Source: Metridium senile (taxonomy: Eukaryota; Cnidaria; Anthozoa; Actiniaria; Metridiidae). Taken from it: a stretch of DNA of 64,000 nt. The translations under genes and the position numbers were made by a program. Positions 11,800 to 21,439 of the stretch are shown here, one piece after another (position 1 is the stretch's first letter; each line of letters starts with the position of its first letter). The stretch spans positions 11,852,086-11,916,085 of the forward strand of contig OX459100.1 in NCBI GenBank assembly GCA_949775045.1, given 5' to 3'. The notes beneath the pieces were generated by a model. It was not told the DNA's origin. It did not search any database and saw nothing but the letters and a program-made list of their open reading frames with translations.

Positions 11800-12169
11800 T
11801 GTTTCAGTTAATTTCGGACGTTAATTAATATTTGATTATACATTGTGATTTAAGAACTGTGATTGACGTTTCGTTTATAATAGCAATATCATGTTACACA
11901 TACTATAGTAGTAAAATTAGAAGAACCATTGAATAAGGACGTGACCAGTTGCTAACCGAGAATTGCTAACCAGAGAACAAACTGTTTAAGACGTATACCC
12001 GCCACAGAAGTAAGTGTAATAAGTACAGTAATAGTTGCGTGTACTATTCAGTAGTTGTAAGTAATCGTACATTTGTACTTCAGATCGAATAATCACCTTT
12101 CAATAAAGTTATACGATTTGTGGCGTCCTTACTGCCTACGTGATATGTACTGCGGAAATCAGCGTAACA
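11800..12169 (+). repeat. 3' LTR of the BEL element
   Basis: 370 bp, identical by eye to 8966-9335. It is followed by the target duplication GTACC at 12170-12174. Confidence 0.95.
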
Positions 12170-12537
12170 GTACCTGTAAGAGTCATTTTTACTTTGTTTT
12201 GTTGCTTTGTTAGGGTAGAAATCAGCAAGGCTTTATCAGTCATTTTTATCTGTGCGTACCTTAGGGGTCGTTTTCAAAACCTCCGCCGATCACCCCTACC
12301 ACTTGGACAAAGGGAGTACCCCCGGGCTCTTTTCCTTTATGCTCAAAACAAATCCGGATCCTATTTTAGTGGTATTCCAACATATAGTGAGAAGCTGTGT
12401 TGCAAATGTTTCTTTACAAATATCTATACATGTACCCAATCGAAAAGCCACACAAAACATGAAAACGTTCGAACATTTTTGTCAACACTAAAGATATTAT
12501 TTTAGACAATATGCAAGGGAGATAAGGCATACCCTGT

Positions 12538-13064
12538 TTAAGGAGGCTCGAAATGTTTTTTTGAGCGCGCGCAATATCGCCAATTTTACAAGACCCGTCT
12601 GACGCGTACAAAATGTGTTTTTATTAATAACAAAATAATGAAATGGTAGATTTTTTTTTATTTTTTGGCAATTTGTTTCAATTAAGGTTTAGATTTAGTA
12701 GATCCATTTTAAGAAAAATCTGAAATGAAAAATGATTTATATCTAGAAAAAAATCATTTTTTAATATTTTAAAGGTTTCGCATTACAGACCAGGTAGGGA
12801 ACTAGACATGTACAAGTTTAAAAAAACTTTCACCTAAAGGATTTAGAGATATCAGCTTTAATAAAGGAATTTCAGGTCCTTTTTGCAGCGGCCTGCTGTT
12901 GTCATGACAACGTCAAACGCAATAATTAAAAAAAATGATAACCTAGATCCATAAGCTTTAAAATGATATATCGGTTAACTGTATAGCTTCACAATAATGC
13001 TGCATAAAATGCAATATAAAGTAGGTATATAGATATATACAGAAACCATTTCGAGCCTCCTTAA
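12538..13064. mobile_element. MITE with TTAA target (527 bp)
   Basis: TTAAGGAGGCTCGAAATG at the left is matched inversely by CATTTCGAGCCTCCTTAA at the right. A TTAA duplication is the hallmark of piggyBac and Kolobok-type transposases. The interior is AT-rich and non-coding. Confidence 0.8.
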
Positions 13065-13509
13065 GACAGCAAGGCCAAAAACCAGACACTATTTAACGGC
13101 TGCATACCCGTATTAATTTAGGCAAGATGGCCAAGTTATTATATTTGTTAACCGTGCGTCACCAGCTCAAAATGAAATTATAGGAATGTCATTTACAGGA
13201 TCATTTATCAGATAGCAACATATGTGTTATTTTTGTACGATTGAGTTTTAAATAACTATTTGCAGACTGCACTCTTATCAAAGCAAACTATAATAGATTT
13301 TATTACGGTTGTTATTGAGGTAAAGAATTAGAAGAATGCCATTTATTAAGCAATTTAAAAGTACTTAGAGAGAATGTCTTAAACTAGTAAGTGCGGTAAT
13401 TAATTAACTCATATAAGTTCATAATGTATAGACGATCTCAAGAGCGTTGGCTGTTTAAAATATGCTCTTGTACAGCTATTTCAAAAAAGGTTGGCAAAGG
13501 TTTTGTTGC

Positions 13510-14246
13510 TTAAGGACGGGGCCTATTAATTAAAAAGTAATGTCTTCTTCAAATAACTATGTGAGTTGTTTTAACCCTTTAGAGAGTTCTTCAAATCTGG
13601 CTAGAAAAGGTGGGGTCACCGGGCAGTTAAGAGAAATAATGAGTCTTAAATATGGCTGACGTCACGATTTTACCGGTATCGACAAATAAAAATGTTTTTT
13701 CAAAGGATTTTCATTGGAACATCTCTTTGATAGCGGTAAAGAATCAACAAGTAATTTTCTAATAGGAATATATATTTTTTAACGTATTTTCAAAAGTTAG
13801 TAGTGAAATATGATTTTTTTAACATCGCGACTTGTATTTTACGAGGTTCAGAAAATTCGAGTTTTTGTCTATTTTCCATTCAAAAATCAGTTGCTTTTTC
13901 GAAATTTTACATCAAAACCATTGTTTAACATGTTCTTAATAATTGCAGTTGTAAAAAAATTGGGGTTACCGGGCGTTTTAAAAAGTTATCGCGTGGTAAA
14001 CTTTGCCGCCGAAGATCATCATAAGACAATTTCTTTCCGGTCCCCTCCCTACTAAGTAAAGACATTCGTCATCATAAGTGCATTGTGGGACTGTTTTTAT
14101 AAAAAACCGCTACCGTCGCGTCTACCATCGTTAGATGGTTTTCTATTTGTATTTTGTCATCTTTTGAGGTAAAATAGCGCGTTAAAATGGAAATTTATGT
14201 AGATGCGCAGTACCCTGCGCAGTGCAATAATAGGCCCCGTCCTTAA
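13510..14246. mobile_element. MITE with TTAA target (737 bp)
   Basis: TTAAGGACGGGGCCTATTA at the left is matched inversely by TAATAGGCCCCGTCCTTAA at the right. Its TIR begins GGA like the neighbour at 12538 but is otherwise different. It sits inside a copy of the TACAGCTATTTCAAAAA repeat (13470-14330). The 81-codon frame inside lacks family features. Confidence 0.8.
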
Positions 14247-14457
14247 TCCTTAATTGTTGCTTGTTGTATAGCAAGCCCGAAATGTATTGTGGATGATATG
14301 AATTCAAGCATCGAAAGGTCACAACAATAATATGGAAACTTTTAAAACTTTGTCTGCAGGGTTTTCCAGCATATTATATTTCCCGCCCCATCCAAAAGCG
14401 AAGGGAGACGGCCCTGGGAACGAGGTTGATTTTATTATATACTGATATTATTTACGT

Positions 14458-14556
14458 ATGAATATACGTTTATCTTCGAGTGTTGATAAGATATCCCACG
14501 AGTGAGCGCAGCGAATGAGTGGGATATCTTTTCAACACGAGAAGATAAAATTCATA
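14458..14556. mobile_element. Short foldback (about 99 bp)
   Basis: ATGAATATACGTTTATCTTC with GTGTTGATAAGATATCCCAC is inverted as GTGGGATATCTTTTCAACAC with GAAGATAAAATTCAT around a small loop of GAGTGAGCGCAGCGAATGA. It is a hairpin-type MITE. Confidence 0.65.
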
Positions 14557-14829
14557 TCTCCAAGCGCACATGTAATGTTCAGTTTATCATATAACAGATT
14601 GAAGAAATTTTTTTTTTTTGAAAGTTGATTGGTTGAGAGTGATATCACACATGTGCGATATCAATGATATCTTCATGACTAGGATAGGCCTTTTATCTAG
14701 TTAATGTCACTCGGTATACCACTATATGTTATATAATAAAATATACTTCAAGCTTGGCAAGCAACATGTATCATGCAACAAACAACATGCATGTTACAAA
14801 ACCTTAACCAAACCTTTTGAAATAGCTGT

Positions 14830-15140
14830 ATATACCACAAGAATATACTTTTGTATACAGCTATTTCAAAAAATGTAGAATACTGAATAGTGCATACTGA
14901 ATAGTGCATTGCAAGACCGAAATGCATCTTGGGTCATGTAATATTGTTTAAAGTAAAATAAATAATAGTTATAGTTATTTTATTCTTAGTGCATTCCATT
15001 TAAAACAATATACGAGCTTGTTATGGGAGTACATATCGTTGTATATGTATTATTTATCACGAATAAATGAGACCCACAATGCCCTTTGGTCTTGGAATGC
15101 GCTATTCAGTATTCAACGTTTTTTCAAATAGCTGTACAAG
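14830..15140. repeat. TACAGCTATTTCAAAAA repeat copies
   Basis: The word TACAGCTATTTCAAAAA, often followed by GCGCATTC and CCGAAATGCAT, occurs in both orientations at about 2562, 13470, 14829, 14857 and 15113. It marks the ends of a dispersed, TA-flanked MITE family. Confidence 0.55.
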
Positions 15141-15268
15141 AATATAAATATATTACGTAACATAATCATTATGCATAATCATAATCATAATCATTATATA
15201 ATCATTACTTACACTAATATATACTAATTACTAACAGCTAACTATAATGTGTAAAGCGCATTTGAATA

Positions 15269-15562
15269 TACACCTATTTCAATAATCGCTGTCGCAATCA
15301 AATCTGCAGTCTACACTGTGAAGCTTGCAAAGGATTTCTGTATTTCTTCTCGTGTTATCGATTTATTCATAGTATATTTTGGTTGTACGCGTTTGTGTTA
15401 TATGACCATAACAAGTTGTAGCAGTGGTAGATGATGAAACAAACAACTATTTTAAAAACGTGAAATAAATCAGAAAATATGTTCATATTACCGACATCCT
15501 TTGCAGGCTTCAGGGTGTGGACTGTAGCTTTGGCTGCGACAACGATTTTTGAAATAGGTGTA
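15269..15562. mobile_element. MITE with TIR TACACCTATTTCAA, first of an abutting pair
   Basis: The left end TACACCTATTTCAATAATCG is matched inversely by CGATTTTTGAAATAGGTGTA. Subterminal arms (GCAGTCTACACTGTGAAGCT with its diverged inverse) extend the pairing. It shares its last TA with the next element. Confidence 0.7.
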
Positions 15563-15820
15563 CACCTATTTCAATTAACGTTGTCCATCTGGAATGGTTG
15601 ATCTGAGACCGATAGGAATTGTGGGAGTTCAATAAATTCCAAATGAGTTGTTTTAATCACACTTGAACGATGCTGAATTATGGATAATAGTATTTCAGAA
15701 GTAGACATTAATATTCGAGCGTGATTATAATAGTGTATTTGCAGTTTAACGAGCTCCCACAATTCCTATCGGTCTCAGATCGACCATTCCAGATGGACAA
15801 CGTTAATTGAAATAGGTGTA
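15561..15820. mobile_element. MITE with TIR TACACCTATTTCAA, second of an abutting pair
   Basis: TACACCTATTTCAATTAACG is matched inversely by CGTTAATTGAAATAGGTGTA. The arms stay nearly perfect for about 80 bp (TTGTCCATCTGGAATGGT, GACCGATAGGAATTGTGGGA). The terminal 14 bp are shared with the first element while the subterminal sequence is not. Confidence 0.75.
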
Positions 15821-16032
15821 TACAGATAGAAAGTGCGCTAATAAATGCATTATCGTTATCATTATTATTTTGGTTTTACGTTATGAAATAAAAGGAGAAA
15901 CAAAATATATTCAGAATATTCTCAAAATATTCTTCGTAAAGAAAATTCCGGCTGCAACACTGCAGGCTACATTAAGGCTAGTATTTTTAATTACAAATAA
16001 TAAATATAATGTAATAATTATTTAATTGTTCT

Positions 16033-16290
16033 TGTTACGTGGGTATTACATTCCATATACAATAACATCAAAATGAAGGCTTATATTTTTAACTACATAA
16101 CAAATATAATAAAGTATTTATTGGTTCATGTTACGTAGGTATTACATTCCACATATACAATAACATCAAAATGAAGGCTTATATTTTTAACTACATAATA
16201 AATATAATAAAGTAATTATTCGTTTTTGTTACGTGTAGGTATTACATTCCATATACAATAACATCAAAAGGAACTATGCAATAACAAGAT
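16033..16290 (+). repeat. About 97-bp tandem repeat, 3 copies
   Basis: Copies start TGTTACGT at 16033, 16129 and 16227 and share TATTACATTCCA, AATAACATCAAAATGAAGG and CTACATAA. Confidence 0.8.
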
Positions 16291-16700
16291 CTTTGCTACT
16301 TTCAGCTAGTTTTATAACAGACGTTTCTAGATCCCTGCTTTGGCAAACTGATTCTTTGGAAGCCATTTCAATGTTCGATCATTTGTTCTTTTTGATTTCA
16401 ACCAAGCATTTATTATATGTCAACTATGCAGTAACAAGATCTTTACTACTTTCAGTTAATTTTATAACAGACGTTTCTAGATCCCTGCTTTGGCAAAAAT
16501 GATGCTTTGGAAGCCATTTCAATGTTCATTGTTCAATTTAATTTGTTTCGTTTTGATTTCAACTAAGCATTTTTTACAGCATAAATTTAACAACACATAC
16601 ATAATAATAAAAATGATAACAAAAAAATTAAAAGAGTATTCAGTATTAGTTTCAGACAGACGTTTCTAGATCCCGGCTTTTGTCAAAAACAACGTTGCTT
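16273..16700 (+). repeat. About 150-bp tandem repeat, 2-3 copies
   Basis: AACAAGATCTTTGCTACTTT and ACAGACGTTTCTAGATCCC occur at about 16283 and 16434, with a third degraded copy near 16660. The adjacent word GGAAGCCATTTCAATGTTC repeats too. Confidence 0.7.
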
Positions 16701-17613
16701 GGGAAACCATGCATTGTAATGCTCGATCATTCGTTCGATTTGATTACATCTTGAAATTCAGTATAATAAATTACACTTGGTTTACAATGACAGATATGTA
16801 ATTAGGTAGTACCTCTGAGTAAAGCCAATATTTGTAATAGCCCTTGTGTTTCCCTTACAGACGAGGATAATAAAAAAACAATGTATATGTACACTGAGGA
16901 AGATATCAAAAGTACACAATCCTTTTATAAGCAAACTTGTTTTGATTCTGTCAAATATTATATAGAACTGCTAATATTAAGCATATCATTTAATATATTG
17001 TTCGATAATGTCATATTTTGTTATGATATAGTGACGAGTCAGTGGCGGATCCCATTCTCGTACCCAGATCCTACTCAGCTTTAAAATAGCCGTAACTTGT
17101 TTAATTTTAACCCAAATCGCTTGAAATCTTCACAGACACTTAATTAAATAATAACTGAAAATGACACTGAAAGTTTTTATTGAATTGTATTTATATTTCG
17201 TTGAAAAACTTCGAAGTTTTAAAAGTCGCCTTATATTCTCTTGTAAATAGTGAGCTTGGGCTACCTGTGATGTACCTATTTAGACCATTGCTATTGTTAT
17301 ACCACTCAGCCAATCAGATCACTTGATATTATAGGGTTTCCCAGAGCCTACGACCTTTCGTTAGCAAGTTGAGAAGGATCTGGGTACGAGAATGTGGCTG
17401 ATCCAGATTCCACACATAGAAGACTGGGGCGAGAGCAGCCACAGGTAGCCCAAGAGCAGAGAAAAGATATTCCAGTGTGTTGTCGTTACAAAGAGGGTTC
17501 CATGGATCCGTTGGTCATCCCCTGGATCCGCCACTATTTGAATTCGCATTATAAATGCTGGTACACACTAGGCGACGTGTTGCTGTTCTATTGTGTCGCG
17601 TAACATTTCTTTT

Positions 17614-17872
17614 AAGCCTGGTTTTCACTAGCGACTCAACGCAAGCGCAAACGCAAGCGCAAGCACAAGCATGTGAAAACGAGACGTGAATAAGCGCAAG
17701 CGCAAACAAACTATTCACTAGTGACACGCGCAAGCACAAGCGCAAACGCAAGAAAAAAGGAAAATTTTTGATACCTTGTGCTTGCGCTTGTGCTTGCGCT
17801 TGCGTGGGCGGTTTTCACTACGAAATAAGGCCTCTTGTGCTTGCGCTTGCGTCGCTAGTGAAAACCAGGCTT
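17614..17872. mobile_element. Foldback with GCAAGC word interior
   Basis: AAGCCTGGTTTTCACTAGCG at the left is matched inversely at the right. The interior is made of GCAAGC, GCAAAC and CACAAGC words, and on its right part of the inverse words. No target duplication could be fixed. Confidence 0.7.
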
Positions 17873-17932
17873 TAGTGTTAGTGTCTTTTTGGGTGGACAA
17901 TATTAACTATACGTTGACTGTATTCCCGTCTG

Positions 17933-18745
17933 TATACAGTTATTTGAAAAAACATTGTCGCTAAAGCTACGGTAATACGAGCAACAAATTCGTCCAACTT
18001 GTCTCGCAACATCGCTGCAAAACAAGTTGGAAAGCGATGTTGCTCGTTTTTCCACCCGCGTACCAACTTGTCTCGCGTCAAAATGGCTTATTAGAGAAAT
18101 TAAGATTCACGTTTACGGGAACGCCAAACGTCAGATTGGCCTTTCTAATATTGCTTTAAAAGCTTCAACTAACTGCACAAAAGATCTCAATGAATAACAT
18201 GTGTATTAACAAACAACATAAGGATCTTGTTTTAGCGGAGATGTCAAATGGTAAAGAGTAAACGCCGAAAAATCGGGTAGTTTTGACTTTTGGCGTTTGG
18301 CGTAAACGTGAATCTTAATCTCTCTATTACCGTAGCTTAACCGGCTCCGAGATTACGCCACTAGCCCAAGCGGGAGTATGGGTAAACTCACTCTAGCAAT
18401 AAATTTTTAGCACGTACTAAAGAATATGCTGAAATATAACGAGTACATGAATGAATGTGTGCCTTGTTCTGTGCAAAGAAATAAACCGATGTATAGAGCG
18501 TGGAGATATCGACAAGTAAATAGTTACTTCTTCAGTTTTCATGCAGAGGATTTGTGCGATTTGTGTCATCCAAATCAATCGCCAGCGTAAATCTAATAGA
18601 AACAAGGCACTGAGAGCTCAAGATGTTGATAATATCTAGATATGCAGCAAACTGCTTCAGTGATTTCTATACCCATACTCCTTTTAGGGCTAGTCGCGTA
18701 TTCGCGAAGCCGGTCGGCGACAACGTTTTTTCAAATGCCTGTATA
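17933..18745. mobile_element. Foldback element (about 810 bp) with nested MITE
   Basis: TATACAGTTATTTGAAAAAA plus CATTGTCGC at the left is matched inversely by GCGACAACG plus TTTTTTCAAATGCCTGTATA at the right: 29 bp with 3 mismatches. A second inverted-repeat unit is nested at 18092-18326, bounded by TA and AGAGAAATTAAGATTCACG / CGTGAATCTTAATCTCTCT. Confidence 0.65.
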
Positions 18746-18859
18746 TATTGCTCAAAGCATCTACTAAATGGATGAACAGAAACATAACCGAATATCCGAA
18801 AAATGGAATGAATGAATGAATGAATAAATGGCTTAACAACTAAAATACTAATGGACTAA

Positions 18860-18945
18860 GGAAAATGATAGGTAACACCGTAAAAAATGTTGACTCAACT
18901 TTACTGACGTTTCGAGCTTTAGCCCTTCGTCGGAGTAAAAGGACA
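18860..18945 (-). repeat. Copy of the CACCGTAAAAAATGTTGACT repeat with conserved hairpin
   Basis: TAACACCGTAAAAAATGTTG leads into ACTGACGTTTCGAGC...GCCCTTCGTCGGAG at 18903-18935. On the minus strand this reads CTCCGACGAAGGGC, TAAA, GCTCGAAACGTC and can fold as a two-part hairpin with one G-U pair. Other copies: 50340-50425 (degraded), 50640-50745, 51525-51615 and 59311-59440 (degraded). Confidence 0.75.
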
Positions 18946-18959
18946 AAGGAAAAAATAAC

Positions 18960-19028
18960 CATTCTCGTACCCAAACCACCTCGGTCGTTCACCGAAGGGA
19001 AAAATGAGCGACCGAAGTGCTCTGGGTA
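18960..19028. repeat. Small foldback CTCGGTCGTTC...GAGCGACCGA
   Basis: ACCTCGGTCGTTCACCGAAG and ATGAGCGACCGAAGTGCTCT form an imperfect hairpin. A sister copy (28219-28280) lies at the same place beside the second TMEM229-like gene, so it predates that duplication. Confidence 0.6.
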
Positions 19029-19263
19029 AAAATAACAATAGTAAAAGGGAATTTGCGATCAGTGCGCATGTTCACAATAGAACATCCCTAAAGTACGAAG
19101 TTTGTAGCGCGCATGCTTGATTACACAATCGCTCAATTTTGCTACGCATGCTCAGTAATGAGTAAAATTTTGTAAAATACTTTTGTACTAAGAAAAAACA
19201 GTAGAAAATCTCTCTTTAGAATGTAAAATTCAAAATCGTTTAAAAATTAATCTATAACCAGCA

Positions 19264-19743
19264 TTAAAGTGTTTTTGTCTTTTCCTGTTCAACTAAACCT
19301 ACTTGTAAACTAGTTTCCTCTATTTTAAGATTAAGTAAAAAGTCGTAAATTCTCTCTTGAAACAAGCCAGCTAAAAACCAAAATGGCGCGTACTCCAAGG
19401 CAATCAAGCCCATGACGTCATAACTATAATGGGTATAGTCCCAGGTACACGCGGAAAATTGCCTTAAAAGGAGTCCACTGAAGAATTCCCAGGTGTACGC
19501 CATCTTGAGGTAAACAAGACCACGCAGTAACATTGCGACGTTGTCTTTAATTCTTAGAAAAACCAGTTCACCGCAGTAGCTGCCGGTGCCATAGATAAAG
19601 AAGGACCAAATCGATGTATAGCCTTTGAATTTAAAGTCGGTGAAATTCGAAGCGATGAAATCAAATGTCGATGAGAAGATTATCTCGTAGATCATTCCCA
19701 GCATGCCGTAGAATAGTAAGCGGTGGAATAGGCTGAGAGCCAT
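19264..19743 (-). CDS. TMEM229-like membrane protein, copy A
   Basis: A single open frame of 159 codons starting at ATG 19743, with no visible intron. The protein is almost entirely hydrophobic helices. The conserved block GYTSIWSFFIYGT (about 41-53) and the downstream LLLRQFSACTWDY and GLIALEYAPFW motifs correspond closely in order and spacing to vertebrate TMEM229B (about 167 aa). About four membrane segments can be seen (roughly 5-30, 42-62, 70-95 and 118-142), with a charged C-terminal tail. The biochemical role of this family is not established, and vertebrate data should not be assumed to carry over. Copy B (28520-28999) differs at only three residues: S4T, I18T and G54C. The initiator Met is shared by both copies and flanked by the same upstream sequence. 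Confidence 0.88.
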   Translation of the reverse strand: MALSLFHRLLFYGMLGMIYEIIFSSTFDFIASNFTDFKFKGYTSIWSFFIYGTGSYCGELVFLRIKDNVAMLLRGLVYLKMAYTWEFFSGLLLRQFSACTWDYTHYSYDVMGLIALEYAPFWFLAGLFQERIYDFLLNLKIEETSLQVGLVEQEKTKTL

Positions 19744-19820
19744 GGTATCGAGTGAGGACTGGTGACGACTGATTCGCGATGTTAATTACTGAAAATATAA
19801 ATTTGAAAATGATTATCTAC

Positions 19821-20168
19821 GGTGGCCGAGAGCGGCAATAAAAAAGTCAAAGTGAAAAAAGTTAAAGTGAAAAAAGTCAAAGTGAAAAAAGTCAAAGTGA
19901 TTTAGGGCTATATGACAAATATAAAATGGAAAAAGTATGAAAAAGTCTAAAAGTTAAAGTGATTTAGGGCCGTATTACAAAGTGAAGTTGCCTTTTTGAC
20001 CTTTGCCATACACACGCATCTGGCTTTTGTTAGAATCGACTTTGTTACTTTGTCACAAAACCCTTTGACACTTTGCCCCATGCAACTTGTCACATAACAC
20101 TTTCGCTTCTCTGTTGGACTTTTTGCTTTAGTCACCTGACTTTTTTTGTTGCCGCTCTCGGCCATCAA
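19821..20168. mobile_element. MITE with TIR GGCCGAGAGCGGCAA
   Basis: GGTGGCCGAGAGCGGCAATA and AAAAAAGTCA at the left are matched inversely by TGACTTTTTTTGTTGCCGCT with CTCGGCCATC at the right. The interior repeats AAAGTGAAAAAAGTCAAAGT three times. It abuts the 5' flank of TMEM229-like copy A and is absent beside copy B, so it probably arrived after the duplication. A second partial end starts at 20169. Confidence 0.7.
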
Positions 20169-20357
20169 GGTGGCCAAGAGCGGCAATAAAAAAAAGTCAA
20201 TGTCAGATTCAACGGCGTTCCTTGCGTTACTTCTCATACGTTCCTTATTTGAGAACTGATGGGAAGAAAGTGGAAATAAAAACTGTCTTATGTAAAAAGA
20301 GCTATGCGAGAAAACATTGACCTGTATAAATATATTCTTTTGGGCATATAGTTTGAT

Positions 20358-20622
20358 TGGAAATAGAATTACGAGAAGACCAGTTGTCATTTTTTGTAAT
20401 TTGTATATTTCGGTCTTTATCCAAAGACCATCAACTGCAAATGAATAAATTAAACTAAGACATTCTGAATTAAGATTAATTCATTAAAATTTAATGAATT
20501 AAACTTAATTCAGAATGTCTTAGTTTAATTTATTCATTTGCAGTTGATGGTCTTTGGATATAAAGACCGAAATATACAAATTACAAAAAATGACAACTGG
20601 TCTTCTCGTAATTTTATTTCTA
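20358..20622. repeat. Near-perfect palindrome, arms of about 130 bp
   Basis: The arms 20358-20487 and 20493-20622 are inverted copies centred near 20490, with only a handful of mismatches and almost no spacer. The words TTACGAGAAGACCAGTTGTC, ATATTTCGGTCTTTAT and AACTGCAAATGAATAAATTA are repeated inversely. Each arm contains an outward ATG followed by TTGLLVILF-like codons: minus from 20390, plus from 20590. There is no evidence that either is a gene. Confidence 0.85.
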
Positions 20623-21439
20623 ATTGACCTGTATGTAAAGAAAAAAGAGAAGGAAAAAGAAAAAGTACGCAGGCTAAGAAATGGGAGTGTATATTAAAAG
20701 TGGTGAGACTGATGGGGGTGATAATGACATGGGGGTGAAAGAGTGATGTAATAAAAAGGGAAATAAATAAATAAATTAAAAAAAAATTAAAAAATAAATA
20801 AATAATAAAAATAAAAATAATTTAATATTTCTATAGCGCAAAAATTCATTATATTAAAAGTATATGATCTAATGCGCTTTATAAAATTTACAATTTAAAA
20901 ACATGAAAAATCCTAACTAAGCTAAACTATACTACAATATTTATAAGATATTCAAGCTCTACTATTTACATTTTAGATATTTACACTTATTGAATAAAAA
21001 TTGGTTTAAATATATAATAGAAATTTATGTCAAACAAAACAAAAAGTTCCTAAATAAAACAGAAAAAGCAGAATAATAAATAATAAAACTATCTAAAAAA
21101 AATGCTTTCTTAAACAAATGGGGCTTTGATAGCTTCTTGAATGTTGTAATGATGTTTGCAGACCTTACGCTAAGAGGAAGTTCATTCCATAATATTGGAG
21201 CTGCGACCTTGAAGGCCCGGTCTCCCGTTGTTTTGTCTGATTTGATTTCAGGTCTAGCTAAAAGGTTGTTACTTATGGTTGTTACTAATAAAAGAATAGA
21301 TACTGATAAAAAATGGATAAATAAATCAATAAATAAGTAAATAGATAAAAAGTGAGTAAATAAAAAATAAATAAATAAATGAATAAATAAATCAACAATT
21401 AAAAATTAAGAGAAGATTTCTGTAAATACCATGCAAACG

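Larger units (their letters stand above)
8966..12169 (+). mobile_element. BEL/Pao LTR retrotransposon, internally deleted
   Basis: A 3204-bp element bounded by two 370-bp LTRs and flanked by GTACC on both sides (8961-8965 and 12170-12174), a 5-bp target duplication typical of LTR elements. Both LTRs start TGTTTCAG and end GTAACA, and by eye they are identical base for base, which implies recent insertion. A purine-rich tract (GGGGCGGAGAA, 11789-11799) abuts the 3' LTR. The interior is only about 2.46 kb. It keeps the N-terminal half of gag and the 3' end of pol (last part of the RNase H region, integrase, C-terminal domain) but lacks protease and reverse transcriptase. It could move only with enzymes supplied by an intact relative. 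Confidence 0.95.
8834..12325. repeat. Foldback repeat split by the BEL insertion
   Basis: GGGTACTCCGTTTGTCCAAG then TGGTAAGGGTCAGCGGCG near 8835-8872 has its inverse near 12287-12325 (CGCCGATCACCCC, TACCACTTGGACAAAGGGAG). GTGCGTACCTT lies in the same orientation on both sides. Before the retrotransposon arrived this was a foldback of roughly 285 bp. Confidence 0.6.

Noticed and set aside
19947..20390. 147-codon minus frame starting with a hydrophobic leader
   Set aside because: It begins in the palindrome and ends inside a MITE, and the mirror ATG in the other arm leads to an unrelated short frame. No family resemblance.
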